Positions 1 through 6,909 of a DNA stretch of 23,798 nt are shown piece by piece. The notes beneath the pieces were generated by a model. That model did not search any database. It saw only the letters and a list, made by a program, of their open reading frames with translations, and had not been told where the DNA came from. A program made the translations under genes and the position numbers. Positions within the stretch are counted from its first letter, which is position 1. The number at the start of each line of letters is the position of its first letter. The stretch covers positions 1 through 23,798 of the forward strand of contig DASWJS010000035.1 in assembly GCA_036397035.1 (NCBI GenBank). The letters run 5' to 3'. Source of the DNA: DASWJS01 sp036397035 (GTDB lineage: Bacteria; Actinomycetota; AC-67).

Positions 1-19
1 CGCCCCGGTCCAAAACCGA

Positions 20-481
20 TCAGCCGATGTCGAGCGAGAAGGACGCGTTCGCTCCGGCGTAGATGAACACGACGGCGAACGCGGCCTCGTCGGGGATCGT
101 GCCGCTCTCGTCGACGCCGGCGCCGTTGTCGTCCCAGAGCCCGTCCTCATGCCCGGGGCCGCCGGCCCACTCCGCGCAGTCGCTCTTGTAGAACTGGACG
201 CCGAGATCCTGGTAGCCGGCGAGATCGTCGGTCGCGGCCAGCGTGAAGGGCTCGCCAAGCTCGTTCGCGGCCAGCGTGATGACGTACCCGTCGACGCCGT
301 TGACGTCGTCCTCCTCGAAGCACGCCACGAGCAGGTCGCTGGCGCCGAACCCCTGGATGAAAGGGTCGTACTCCGGAGCCGGCAACAAGATCGTGCCGGT
401 GTGGACCGCGGCCTGCGCCGGCATGACGCCGGAGCCGATCGCGGCCACCATCGCCGCCGCGACGAGCAAGCGAATCTTCAT
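20..481 (-). CDS. Small secreted protein of unknown function
   Basis: A 153-residue protein that I do not recognise. The N-terminus is a clear Sec signal peptide: MKIR, then a hydrophobic Ala/Val-rich stretch ending in a PAQA-A site, so cleavage is likely after about residue 24. The mature part of about 129 residues is acidic, rich in Asp, Gly and aromatic residues, and has two cysteines (in LVACFEED and SDCAEW) that could form one disulfide. The alternating hydrophobic pattern suggests a small beta-sandwich. The start is supported by GGAGG four bases upstream of the ATG. It lies 124 bp downstream of the acyl-CoA dehydrogenase on the same strand and may be separately transcribed. Secretion is well supported; function is unknown. 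Confidence 0.75.
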   Translation of the reverse strand: MKIRLLVAAAMVAAIGSGVMPAQAAVHTGTILLPAPEYDPFIQGFGASDLLVACFEEDDVNGVDGYVITLAANELGEPFTLAATDDLAGYQDLGVQFYKSDCAEWAGGPGHEDGLWDDNGAGVDESGTIPDEAAFAVVFIYAGANASFSLDIG

Positions 482-605
482 TCGTCCTCCATCCGTAGCG
501 GGCGTTGTGGCCCGTCCTCGCCCCTACGGTTCGCCCCGGCGCGCCGACCTCCTCCCGCCCCTGCCGAATTACCCTTTTGCGCTGGTTGCCCGGCGGCGCC
601 GACCC

Positions 606-1784
606 CTACAGGCCGAGGGTCTTGGCGATGTTGGTGCGCAGGATCTCGCTGGTGCCTTCGTAGAGGCGCTGGGCGCGGACCTCGCGCCAGAAGCGCTCGA
701 TGCCCATCTCGGTCATGAAGCCGTTCCCGCCGTAGACCTGGATCGCGCGGTCGGCGACGCGCCCGACCATCTCGGTCGCGACCAGCTTCGCGGCCGCCGC
801 TTCGCGGCGGCCGTCGGCCGACCCGTCGTCGATGCGCGAGGCCATCTCGTAGACGAAGGCCCGCGCCGACTCCAGCTCGCACCAGGAATCCACGATGTAG
901 CCCTGCACGTATTGGTTCGACCCGATCGGCTTGCCGAAGGCGACGCGCGTCTTGGCGTAGTCGAGCATCTTGTCGAACAGGTGCTGCGCGATCCCGAGCG
1001 CCGCCGCCGCAATGTGGAGCCGCCCGCCGTTGATCCACGCCATCGCCGCGTAGAAGCCCTGGCCGACCTCGCCCAGAACGTTCTCGGCCGGGACCTCGAC
1101 GTTGTCGAACAGCAGCTCGGCCGGACGGTCGACCGTCGAAGCCGTGTGCTGGAGCCGCGCCACCTCGAAGCCGGGCGTTCCCTTCTCGACGAAGAACGCG
1201 GTGATCCCGCCGCGCGCGCGCTTCTCGGGGTCGGTCACCGCGAACACCACGCAGAAGTCGGCTTCGGCGCCGTGCGTGATGAAGTGCTTGCGTCCGTTGA
1301 CGATCCAGGTGCCGTCCTTCTGCTCGGCCTTGGTGCCGATCTGCGTCGCGTCCGACCCGGCGCCCGGCTCGGTCAGTGCGAAGCACATCTCGCGTTCGGC
1401 CCGCATCAGCGGATCGAGGAACCGCTCGCGCTGCTCGGGCGTGCAGCCGGACAGGATGATCGTCGGGCCCTCGACGCTCGGCAGGACGCCGCCGCGCGAG
1501 GCGAGGAACGACCCGGACCGGTAGACCTCCTCGTGGATGAGCACCTGTCCGAAGTAGCCCAGTCCGCCGCCGCCCAGCTCTTCGGGCATGTGCAGGCCGT
1601 AGTACCCGAGCGCAGCCGACTTCTTGCGGATCTTCTTCTTCTCTTCCTCGCCGCTCTCGATGTAGCCGGTCTCTTGCAGCTCTTGCGCGTAGCGCTCCTC
1701 GACCGGCAGCACCTCGCGCGAGACGAAGTCGCGGATGGCGGCGCGCAGCTCGAGCAGCTCTTCGGGAATGACGATGGCGCTCAC
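606..1784 (-). CDS. Acyl-CoA dehydrogenase
   Basis: FAD-dependent acyl-CoA dehydrogenase, 392 residues, the usual family length. It should introduce the alpha,beta double bond in an acyl-CoA and pass electrons to ETF. Domains follow the family order: N-terminal helical domain, middle beta domain with the FAD/substrate motif CFALTEPGAGSDA, and a C-terminal helical domain. The catalytic base is predicted to be Glu376 in YEGTSEILR near the C-terminus. I chose the GTG at 1784 because GAGG lies about five bases upstream and homology begins there; the open frame extends 45 codons further but reads as low-complexity Arg/Ser. It sits 61 bp after the alpha/beta-hydrolase gene, with a possible -10 box of its own. 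Chain-length or branched-chain specificity cannot be read from sequence alone. Confidence 0.93.
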   Translation of the reverse strand: MSAIVIPEELLELRAAIRDFVSREVLPVEERYAQELQETGYIESGEEEKKKIRKKSAALGYYGLHMPEELGGGGLGYFGQVLIHEEVYRSGSFLASRGGVLPSVEGPTIILSGCTPEQRERFLDPLMRAEREMCFALTEPGAGSDATQIGTKAEQKDGTWIVNGRKHFITHGAEADFCVVFAVTDPEKRARGGITAFFVEKGTPGFEVARLQHTASTVDRPAELLFDNVEVPAENVLGEVGQGFYAAMAWINGGRLHIAAAALGIAQHLFDKMLDYAKTRVAFGKPIGSNQYVQGYIVDSWCELESARAFVYEMASRIDDGSADGRREAAAAKLVATEMVGRVADRAIQVYGGNGFMTEMGIERFWREVRAQRLYEGTSEILRTNIAKTLGL

Positions 1785-1814
1785 GGTTCCCTCACTTTCC
1801 CTCGTGGAAGCCTC

Positions 1815-1820
1815 ATGGTA
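1815..1820 (-). promoter_or_regulatory. Possible -10 box of acyl-CoA dehydrogenase
   Basis: On the minus strand this reads TACCAT, a TANNNT match. It is 30 bases before the GTG start, giving a leader of roughly 23 bases that includes the Shine-Dalgarno GAGG. No convincing -35 box was seen. Confidence 0.3.
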
Positions 1821-1845
1821 GACGGGCGGGGAACGACGAAGAAAC

Positions 1846-2613
1846 TCAGGCGCCGCCGACGCGCAGGAACTCCTCGATGTGATCCGCGAGCGCCTCATGC
1901 GCGTGGAACGGGATCTCACGCTCGGCGTCGAACAGCTCCAGCACGCCGTTGGGGAGGGACTCCGCGAGCCAGCGTGCGGCTTCGAACGGCACGTACTCGT
2001 CGCCCTTCATGTGCAGCACGAGCGTCGGCGCCGTCACCTTGGGCAGGAAGTGGCGAAGGTCCTCGTCGCGCGTCTGCTCCAGGATGTCCATCGCGGCCTC
2101 GCGCCCGGTCGCATCCCAGTCCGCCTTCATCGCGATCGACGCGCCGGGGGGAGGCCCGGCGGTCGAGCGCAGGTAGCCGAAGGCCGCCTCCCAGGCAGCG
2201 TCGTCGATGCCGTAGGGCCATTCGGGCCCCGCGCCCCAGCGCGGCGTGCCGCCGATGCACAGCAGCGCTCGCACGCGGCCGGGCAGGTGGCCGGCGAGCG
2301 AGAGCCCGACCAGGCTGCCGCGCACGCCGTGACCGAGCAGCACGCACGAATCCAGCGCGAGCGCGTCGAGCAGGCCGTGTACGTCGCGCGCGTCGCGAGC
2401 GACCGTGTAGGGCGGTCCGGGCTTGTCGCTCTCGCCGGTCCCGCGGCGGTCGTAGACGATCACACGATGCCTCTCGGCCAGCGCGCGCACGAGCGCGCTC
2501 GCGCGCATCGAGCGCGACGACAGGAACCACTGCGGGATGACGACGATCGCAGGGTCGCCCTCGCCGATCACGTCGTAGGCGATCGTCGTGTCGTACGCGC
2601 GCGCCCGTCTCAT
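1846..2613 (-). CDS. Alpha/beta-hydrolase-fold protein lacking the nucleophile Ser
   Basis: A 255-residue alpha/beta-hydrolase-fold protein. The oxyanion-side strand (AIVVIPQWF), the DRRGTGESDKP segment and the C-terminal acid and His regions (Asp205 in HMKGDEYVP; His237/His239 in PFHAHEAL) are all in place. At the nucleophile elbow, however, the sequence is LLGHGVRGS, so Gly96 stands where family members have Ser in GHSxGG. Either Ser100 substitutes, or the protein is a non-catalytic member. It starts at the ATG at 2613, which overlaps the TGA of the upstream amidohydrolase (ATGA, 4 bases), so the two are translationally coupled. The similarity is to peroxidase/esterase-like members with a DRRG(T/F)G signature. 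Fold is confident, activity is not. Confidence 0.85.
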   Translation of the reverse strand: MRRARAYDTTIAYDVIGEGDPAIVVIPQWFLSSRSMRASALVRALAERHRVIVYDRRGTGESDKPGPPYTVARDARDVHGLLDALALDSCVLLGHGVRGSLVGLSLAGHLPGRVRALLCIGGTPRWGAGPEWPYGIDDAAWEAAFGYLRSTAGPPPGASIAMKADWDATGREAAMDILEQTRDEDLRHFLPKVTAPTLVLHMKGDEYVPFEAARWLAESLPNGVLELFDAEREIPFHAHEALADHIEEFLRVGGA

Positions 2614-3803
2614 CGCCGGTCCACCACGACGTGGCCCCCGTAGACGACCATCACGACGCGCTCGTAGGCGCCGGCGTCCTCCAGCGGGTCGCCGTCGAGC
2701 AGGATCACGTCGGCGATCTGCTCGGGCTCGATCGTGCCGGCCTCGCCCAGGCCCAAGAGCTGCGCCGCCTCCCGCGTCGTCGCGGCGAGCACCTGTCGCA
2801 GCGACATTCCCGCCTCGTGCATGAGCCGCAGCTCGTACGCGAGGCCCCCGTGCGGGTTGTAGGGCGTGCCCGCGTCGGTCCCGCTCGCGGTGCGAACTCC
2901 CGCCTCGACGGCCGCGGCGAAGGCCGCCCGGTGGTGCTCGATCAGCTTGTCGGACTTCACGCGCGCGTAATCGGGCACGTCCCTGCCGCCGTGCGAGATC
3001 CGGTCGGGCGCGCTCAGCGTCGGAACGAGCCACGACGGGGTGGAGATCATCGCCGAGATCGCGCCCCCTTCCAGGTAACAGCCGTGCTCGATCGAGTCGA
3101 CGCCCGCCGCCGCGGCGGCCGCGATCCCTTCGGCGCCGATCGCGTGCGCCGCGATGCGCATGCCGAGCCGGTGCGCCTCGTTCACCGCCGCTTCGAGTTG
3201 CTCGCGCGTGAACGCCGGTTGCAGCGCGCCGATCCCGGGCGTCAGCACACCGCCGGTCGCGATCACCTTGACCACGTCCGCGCCCGCTTCCTTCAGGTCG
3301 TCGATCGCCTTGGTCAGGTCGTCGGACGAATCGACCTCGCGACCGATGAAATGCGCGTGCCCGCCGGTGACGGTGAGCACCTGTCCGGCCGTCAGGATGC
3401 GAGCGCCTTTGAGGTTGCCCCGGCGCTGCTCGCGCGCCGCGAGCAACGTGGCCTCGCCGAGCCCGCCCAGGTCGCGAACCGTCGTGATTCCCGCGTGCAG
3501 CGCGCGAGCGGCGGCCTCGCGGCAGCGCTCGAGCGCGTCGGCCTCCGACATCGCGTCGGCGTCCGCCGCGAAGTCGGGCGCCCCGTCGAAGCACAGGTGA
3601 ACGTGGGCGTCGATGAGCCCCGGCATGAGCGTGCGGCCGTCCGCGTCGATCGCGCTCGGGTGCTCCTCGAAGCCGCGCGCGTCTTCGACCGGCCCCGCGT
3701 ACATGACCCGGCCGCCCTGCGCGACTAGGACCGCGTCGTCGACCGGGTCAGAGCCGCGCCCATCGATCAGGCGCGCGCCGCGGATGACGAGCGGGTCGGA
3801 CAT
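2610..3803 (-). CDS. Zinc-dependent amidohydrolase (imidazolonepropionase/prolidase-like)
   Basis: Amidohydrolase-superfamily enzyme, 397 residues from the ATG at 3803. Metal ligands are visible in order: His67-x-His69 in GLIDAHVHL, a Lys in VVKVIATGGV (probably the carbamylated bridging lysine), His in AAHAIGAEG, His in SIEHGCYL, and Asp in SGTDAGTPYNPHGG. A small N-terminal beta domain (VIRGARLIDGRG) and a C-terminal return to it (IADVILLDGDPLED) complete the family layout. This subgroup includes Xaa-Pro and Xaa-Arg dipeptidases and imidazolonepropionase-like enzymes; the substrate cannot be fixed here. An upstream TTG at 3812 is an alternative start. No Shine-Dalgarno is visible, and CATGAT lies 8 bases before the ATG, so the mRNA may be leaderless. 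It is coupled to the downstream alpha/beta-hydrolase-fold gene by ATGA overlap. Confidence 0.92.
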   Translation of the reverse strand: MSDPLVIRGARLIDGRGSDPVDDAVLVAQGGRVMYAGPVEDARGFEEHPSAIDADGRTLMPGLIDAHVHLCFDGAPDFAADADAMSEADALERCREAAARALHAGITTVRDLGGLGEATLLAAREQRRGNLKGARILTAGQVLTVTGGHAHFIGREVDSSDDLTKAIDDLKEAGADVVKVIATGGVLTPGIGALQPAFTREQLEAAVNEAHRLGMRIAAHAIGAEGIAAAAAAGVDSIEHGCYLEGGAISAMISTPSWLVPTLSAPDRISHGGRDVPDYARVKSDKLIEHHRAAFAAAVEAGVRTASGTDAGTPYNPHGGLAYELRLMHEAGMSLRQVLAATTREAAQLLGLGEAGTIEPEQIADVILLDGDPLEDAGAYERVVMVVYGGHVVVDRR

Positions 3804-3889
3804 GGGCCGCAATCATGGCCGGGCACGCGCACGCGTGGCAAGCCCGCGCGGGTCACGCGCGCCGCAGCCGCGCCGGCCGAGCCCGCCGG

Positions 3890-3895
3890 TAGGCT
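3890..3895 (+). promoter_or_regulatory. Possible -10 box of the DedA gene
   Basis: TAGGCT, a TANNNT match, ends 9 bases before the ATG at 3905. No Shine-Dalgarno is present, so transcription may begin at or within two bases of the start codon. The match is weak. Confidence 0.3.
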
Positions 3896-3904
3896 GCCGC
3901 CTCG

Positions 3905-4573
3905 ATGGAGTGGCTCGAAGATCTCATCACCACGTTCGCACAGCACGGCTATCTGGCCGTGTTCGTGCTGATGGCGCTGGAGAGCGCCCTCATCCCCATC
4001 CCGTCCGAGGTGACGATGATCTTCGCCGGTGCGCTCGCTTCCGAAGCGTTCGCGACCGTGGCGCCCGGCGCGCCGCAACTGAACGTCGTGGCGCTGACGC
4101 TCGTCGGCACCGTGGCGAACCTGGTCGGGTCCTGGGCGGCCTACGGGCTCGGGCGGGTGATCGGACGAGCGCCGCTGGACCGCTACGGCAAGTACGTGTT
4201 CATCCGTCCCCACGACATCGACCGAGCCGAGGCATGGTGGAGCAGACACGGCCAGGGCGCCGTGTTCTTCGGGCGGCTCCTGCCCGTGGTGCGCACGTTC
4301 ATCTCGCTTCCGGCCGGGATCGCCGAGATGCGCTTCTGGCGCTTCACCATCTACACCTTCATCGGCTGCCTGCCGTGGGTCGCGGCGCTCACCGTCGCCG
4401 GCTACGTGCTCGGCGACAACTGGCATGCGATCCTCGGCTCCTTCAGCCTCGCGGCCTACGCGATCGCGGGGCTGCTCGCGTTGATCGCCATCGCGTTCGT
4501 CCTCATGCGAATCCGCCGCGCCCGCGCCAAGTCGGCGCACGCGAACTCAGACGTCGAACAAGACCGGATGTGA
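3905..4573 (+). CDS. DedA family membrane protein
   Basis: A 222-residue polytopic membrane protein of the DedA/VTT family. Family motifs are visible: ALESALIPIPSEVTMIFAGAL near the N-terminus (re-entrant loop with conserved Glu and Pro), LVGSWAAYGLGRVIG, the central WWSRHGQGAVFFGRLLPVVRTFISLPAGIAEM with the conserved GR-x-[IL]P-x-[VI]R pattern, and C-terminal membrane helices. DedA proteins act in membrane homeostasis; some members are implicated in recycling lipid carriers such as undecaprenyl phosphate or in phosphatidylethanolamine flipping. Which of these applies here is unknown. The gene stands alone on the plus strand, and its last 27 bases overlap the 3' end of the convergent dCTP deaminase gene. 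Confidence 0.93.
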   Translation: MEWLEDLITTFAQHGYLAVFVLMALESALIPIPSEVTMIFAGALASEAFATVAPGAPQLNVVALTLVGTVANLVGSWAAYGLGRVIGRAPLDRYGKYVFIRPHDIDRAEAWWSRHGQGAVFFGRLLPVVRTFISLPAGIAEMRFWRFTIYTFIGCLPWVAALTVAGYVLGDNWHAILGSFSLAAYAIAGLLALIAIAFVLMRIRRARAKSAHANSDVEQDRM

Positions 4574-5755
4574 GTCCGGCGCGGGCGGTGCCGGCTCGAC
4601 CGGCTTGAAGTGCTTGCTCAGCGTGTCCGTCTGTCGCTGGTAGGACGAGCCCATGTCCTCGCCGTAGAGCGCGTCGGGAAGCGCGGCCATCCGCTCGAAG
4701 GTCAGCTTGCTGACCCGCTGGCGGTGCTCGATCATGAACGGCACGTCGTGGGCGCGGATCTCCAGCGCCGCACGCGACCCCGCGAGGTTCCGCGACTCGT
4801 CGTAGCCGAACCCCGGGTCGAAGAAGCCCGCGTAGTGCGTCCGCAGCTCGCCGCTGGTCGGGTCGAACGCCGTCATCTCGGCCGCGTAGCCCGGAGGGAT
4901 GCGCACCGCCTCCTCCGACAGCAGCAAGTAGAACCGCTCGGGCGCGAGCACGATCCGGTCGCCGTCCTCGCGCATCACCGGGTCCCAGTAGTCCGTCCAT
5001 TCGTACGAACGCACCCTGCCCATCTCGAGCACCGGCGCGAAGTCCTTGGCGCGGTAGCCGACGCGCCCGGAGGCGTCGCCGCGGATGTCCAAGCCGAGGA
5101 AGAGCCCGTCGGCGACGGCCAGGTCTTCGTTCGGGACCGGTTTGCCGCCCTGGAAGAGCAGCGGCTGCTCAGCATGGATCGCCCGGATCCCGTCGTCGTC
5201 GACGGCCGCCTGCCCTACCGAGAGGCGCAACTGGTTGAGGGCGAGCCCCTGGCTGACGCGCACCGTGAAGGACAGCGGCACGACCTCCAGGTAGAGGCGG
5301 CCACGGTAGCCGGGCCGGATCGCGTCGAAGCGATAGCTCTCGTCGGTGATCACGCGCGTGAACACGTCGAGCCGCCCCGTCGAGCTTTTCGGGTTCGCCT
5401 TGCCGCGGATCTCGGGCGGGAGCGCGAGCGCCTCCAGCAGAGGGATGACGTAGGGCCGGTTGGTCTCCAGCACCGCGCCGTCCCGCCGCAGGTCCAGCTC
5501 GTCGATGATCAGCTCCTTCAGCTTCACCTCGACGGGGCGAGCGTCGGGCAGGAAGCTCGACCGCACGCGGTAGGCGACCTCCCCGAGCCGCAGGTCCAAG
5601 CTCGCGGGCTGGAGGCTCGAGCCGGGGATCTTGAACTCGCCCGCGTCGATGCACCCCGCCTCGATCAACCCCACGAGCGCCTGCCGCGGCATCACGCCCT
5701 CCGCGCCGGGCTCCAAGCCCAGGTCTGGAATCTCCGTCGAATCCTCTCGCGCCAT
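4547..5755 (-). CDS. Two-module 2'-deoxycytidine 5'-triphosphate deaminase
   Basis: A 402-residue member of the long dCTP deaminase family, about twice the length of ordinary Dcd (about 190 residues). Two Dcd-like cores are visible. The N-terminal half has KANPKSSTGRLDVFTRVI and RPGYRGRLYLEV; the C-terminal half has EMTAFDPTSGELRTHYAGFF, FDPGFGYDES and ALEIRAHDVPFMIEHRQRV. The enzyme should convert dCTP to dUTP plus ammonia, feeding dTMP synthesis. The ATG at 5755 has GGAGG just upstream, and TATCAT further up could be its -10. I recall the long form mainly from alphaproteobacteria, so lateral origin is possible but untested. The gene is monocistronic and convergent with dedA. Which half carries activity is not clear. 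Confidence 0.85.
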   Translation of the reverse strand: MAREDSTEIPDLGLEPGAEGVMPRQALVGLIEAGCIDAGEFKIPGSSLQPASLDLRLGEVAYRVRSSFLPDARPVEVKLKELIIDELDLRRDGAVLETNRPYVIPLLEALALPPEIRGKANPKSSTGRLDVFTRVITDESYRFDAIRPGYRGRLYLEVVPLSFTVRVSQGLALNQLRLSVGQAAVDDDGIRAIHAEQPLLFQGGKPVPNEDLAVADGLFLGLDIRGDASGRVGYRAKDFAPVLEMGRVRSYEWTDYWDPVMREDGDRIVLAPERFYLLLSEEAVRIPPGYAAEMTAFDPTSGELRTHYAGFFDPGFGYDESRNLAGSRAALEIRAHDVPFMIEHRQRVSKLTFERMAALPDALYGEDMGSSYQRQTDTLSKHFKPVEPAPPAPDSHPVLFDV

Positions 5756-5781
5756 GCCCCTCCGATGTGCCGGGATGGCTC

Positions 5782-5787
5782 ATGATA
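5782..5787 (-). promoter_or_regulatory. Predicted -10 box of the dCTP deaminase gene
   Basis: The minus strand reads TATCAT (five of six bases match TATAAT). It ends 26 bases before the ATG at 5755, predicting a leader of about 19 bases containing the GGAGG ribosome-binding site. Confidence 0.45.
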
Positions 5788-5841
5788 AGACTCGGCGCGC
5801 CGAACACCGCGGCGTCGGCCACCCCCATTCTGGAGCCATTT

Positions 5842-5863
5842 CACATGTGTTACACTGGATCAC
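5842..5863 (+). promoter_or_regulatory. Toxin-antitoxin promoter/operator, probably leaderless
   Basis: Two overlapping dyads, CACATGTG (5842-5849) and GTGTTACAC (5847-5855), cover a -10-like box TACACT (5851-5856). CACATG recurs at 5861-5866, including the start codon. The -10 box ends exactly 7 bases before the ATG at 5864, and no Shine-Dalgarno is present, so the transcript probably starts at the AUG. Ribbon-helix-helix antitoxins usually repress their own operon by binding such short palindromes; the overlap with the -10 fits that. Binding is inferred. Confidence 0.55.
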
Positions 5864-6292
5864 ATGCGCGATGAGCCACGATCCGTCCAACGCTCGTTCC
5901 GCCTCTCACGGCGGACGGTCGAGCTGCTGGACGCCGCTGCCTCAGAGAGCGGCGAGTCTCGAAACGCCCTGACGGATCGGCTGCTCGGTGAAGCCGTTCG
6001 TCTCGTGCGTCATCCCCTGATCCGTTTCCACTTGGGCCCTGCGGGGCGTCGACAGCCGATCATCGTCGGCACTCGACTCTACGTGCACCAGATCGTCTCC
6101 ACCCTCCGGGCGAGTCGGGGCGACGTCGAGGAGGCTGCTTCGTACCTGGCTATCGCCCCGCGCCTCGTTCGCGCGGCGGTTGAGTACTACGCCGAGTTCG
6201 AGGACGAGATCGACGAGGACGCGGCCATCGCCGCGAGGGCGGAAGAGAGTGAGCGCTCCCGCTGGGAGCGCCAGCAGCGCACCTTCGCGTGA
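5864..6292 (+). CDS. Antitoxin: ribbon-helix-helix plus DUF433 domain
   Basis: A 142-residue antitoxin candidate. Residues about 7-47 (VQRSFRLSRRTVELLDAAAS, then NALTDRLLGEAV) form a ribbon-helix-helix DNA-binding domain. Residues about 55-115 (PIIVGTRLYVHQIVSTLRAS, AASYLAIAPRLVRAAVEYYAE) match the DUF433/VapB45-like domain usually paired with a PIN-like toxin. The C-terminus is charged and helical, a likely toxin-binding segment. Its TGA overlaps the GTG of the next gene (GTGA, 4 bases), so both proteins are made in coupled amounts. Autoregulation through the dyad at 5842-5863 is expected. Confidence 0.85.
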   Translation: MRDEPRSVQRSFRLSRRTVELLDAAASESGESRNALTDRLLGEAVRLVRHPLIRFHLGPAGRRQPIIVGTRLYVHQIVSTLRASRGDVEEAASYLAIAPRLVRAAVEYYAEFEDEIDEDAAIAARAEESERSRWERQQRTFA

Positions 6293-6645
6293 AGCTCGCA
6301 CTCGATCACCATTACTCCCCAATGATCGCCTCGAGGCTTCGCGAACGAGGTCACGACGCGATCGCCGTGCTCGAACGCGGCTGGGAAGCCGAGGAGGACG
6401 AGCGACTACTGGAGCTGTGCGATCGGGAGCAGCGCGCTCTGCTGACCAACAATGTCGCCGACTTCACAGTCGTGGCGCGGCGCTGGGCCGCGGAAGGACG
6501 CCGGCACTCCGGGCTGATCTTCACGTCTGACAGAAGCATGCCGAGAGGTCGCGACACGATCGGTCGGTTCGTCGAGGCACTCGACGCGTTGCTACGCTCA
6601 CACCCAGGCAGCAATGCCCTCGACGACCGGATTCATTGGCTATAG
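6289..6645 (+). CDS. PIN-like toxin, DUF5615/VapC45 type
   Basis: A 118-residue protein with the layout of DUF5615 PIN-like proteins: KLALDHHYSP at the N-terminus (Asp6), RGHDAIAV, an acidic DERLLELC segment (Asp37/Glu38), LLTNNVADF (Asp58) and the family-typical RRWAAEGRRHSGLIF. The clustered acids would bind the metal of a PIN nuclease, so it is predicted to be a ribonuclease toxin held inactive by the upstream antitoxin. The GTG start at 6289 overlaps the antitoxin stop by 4 bases. The pair lies between a housekeeping gene and the 3' end of tRNA-Leu, a typical place for acquired modules. The RNA target cannot be deduced. Confidence 0.83.
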   Translation: MKLALDHHYSPMIASRLRERGHDAIAVLERGWEAEEDERLLELCDREQRALLTNNVADFTVVARRWAAEGRRHSGLIFTSDRSMPRGRDTIGRFVEALDALLRSHPGSNALDDRIHWL

Positions 6646-6653
6646 CGCGCGAC

Positions 6654-6670
6654 GGACCCGACTATGGTCC
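6654..6670. other. Short inverted repeat after the toxin gene
   Basis: GGACC, a 7-base loop, then GGTCC. It lies 9 bases after the toxin stop and before the 3' end of tRNA-Leu. The 5-bp stem has no T-run on either strand, so it is at best a weak pause or terminator element. Confidence 0.2.
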
Positions 6671-6702
6671 AGTCCTCACAGGGGGAGCGTTCACCTGCCT
6701 GA

Positions 6703-6790
6703 TGGTGGGGGACCGGGGATTTGAACCCCGATGAGCTTGCGCTCACACGGACCTGAACCGTGCGCGTCTACCAAGTTCCGCCAGTCCCCC
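6703..6790 (-). tRNA. tRNA-Leu (anticodon CAG)
   Basis: A complete class II tRNA on the minus strand, 88 bases including an encoded CCA. The acceptor stem pairs GGGGGAC with GTCCCCC. The D arm contains GGTAGA. The anticodon stem CACGG/CCGTG encloses TTCAGGT (anticodon CAG). A long variable arm, GAGC-GCAA-GCTC, follows, then a T arm CGGGG-TTCAAAT-CCCCG. It reads CUG codons. It is divergent from fhaA; I recall a tRNA-Leu (leuT) in the same relative place and orientation in M. tuberculosis, which makes it part of the conserved block. Confidence 0.97.
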
Positions 6791-6810
6791 GGCGCGAACA
6801 GCGAGGAGCG

Positions 6811-6816
6811 AGTCTA
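6811..6816 (-). promoter_or_regulatory. Possible -10 box of tRNA-Leu
   Basis: The minus strand reads TAGACT, ending 20 bases before the tRNA 5' end, predicting a precursor leader of about 13 bases. No clear -35 was seen. Confidence 0.35.
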
Positions 6817-6877
6817 CCAGCCCGGCCGCCGCTCCTTCCCGCCCATTCGGGCATCGGGGGTCCCGGCCCGCCGACGA

Positions 6878-6883
6878 TAGAAT
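6878..6883 (+). promoter_or_regulatory. Predicted -10 box of the fhaA-pknB operon
   Basis: TAGAAT (five of six to TATAAT) ends 26 bases before the fhaA ATG, giving a predicted leader of about 20 bases. It is the best promoter candidate in the 119-bp gap between tRNA-Leu and fhaA. No good -35 hexamer is seen at 16-18 bases. Confidence 0.45.
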
Positions 6884-6909
6884 CGCCTCCAGCGCCACCC
6901 GGCGCGCGC

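Noticed and set aside
243..2540. A 765-codon plus-strand open frame across the acyl-CoA dehydrogenase and hydrolase genes
   Set aside because: It is the complement of well-supported minus-strand genes, is Arg/Ala/Pro-rich low-complexity sequence and matches no family; long antisense frames are expected at this GC content.
5864..6790. An integrated element with att repeats at tRNA-Leu
   Set aside because: I looked for a repeat of the tRNA 3' end on the far side of the toxin-antitoxin pair and found none, and there is no integrase; only the location is suggestive.
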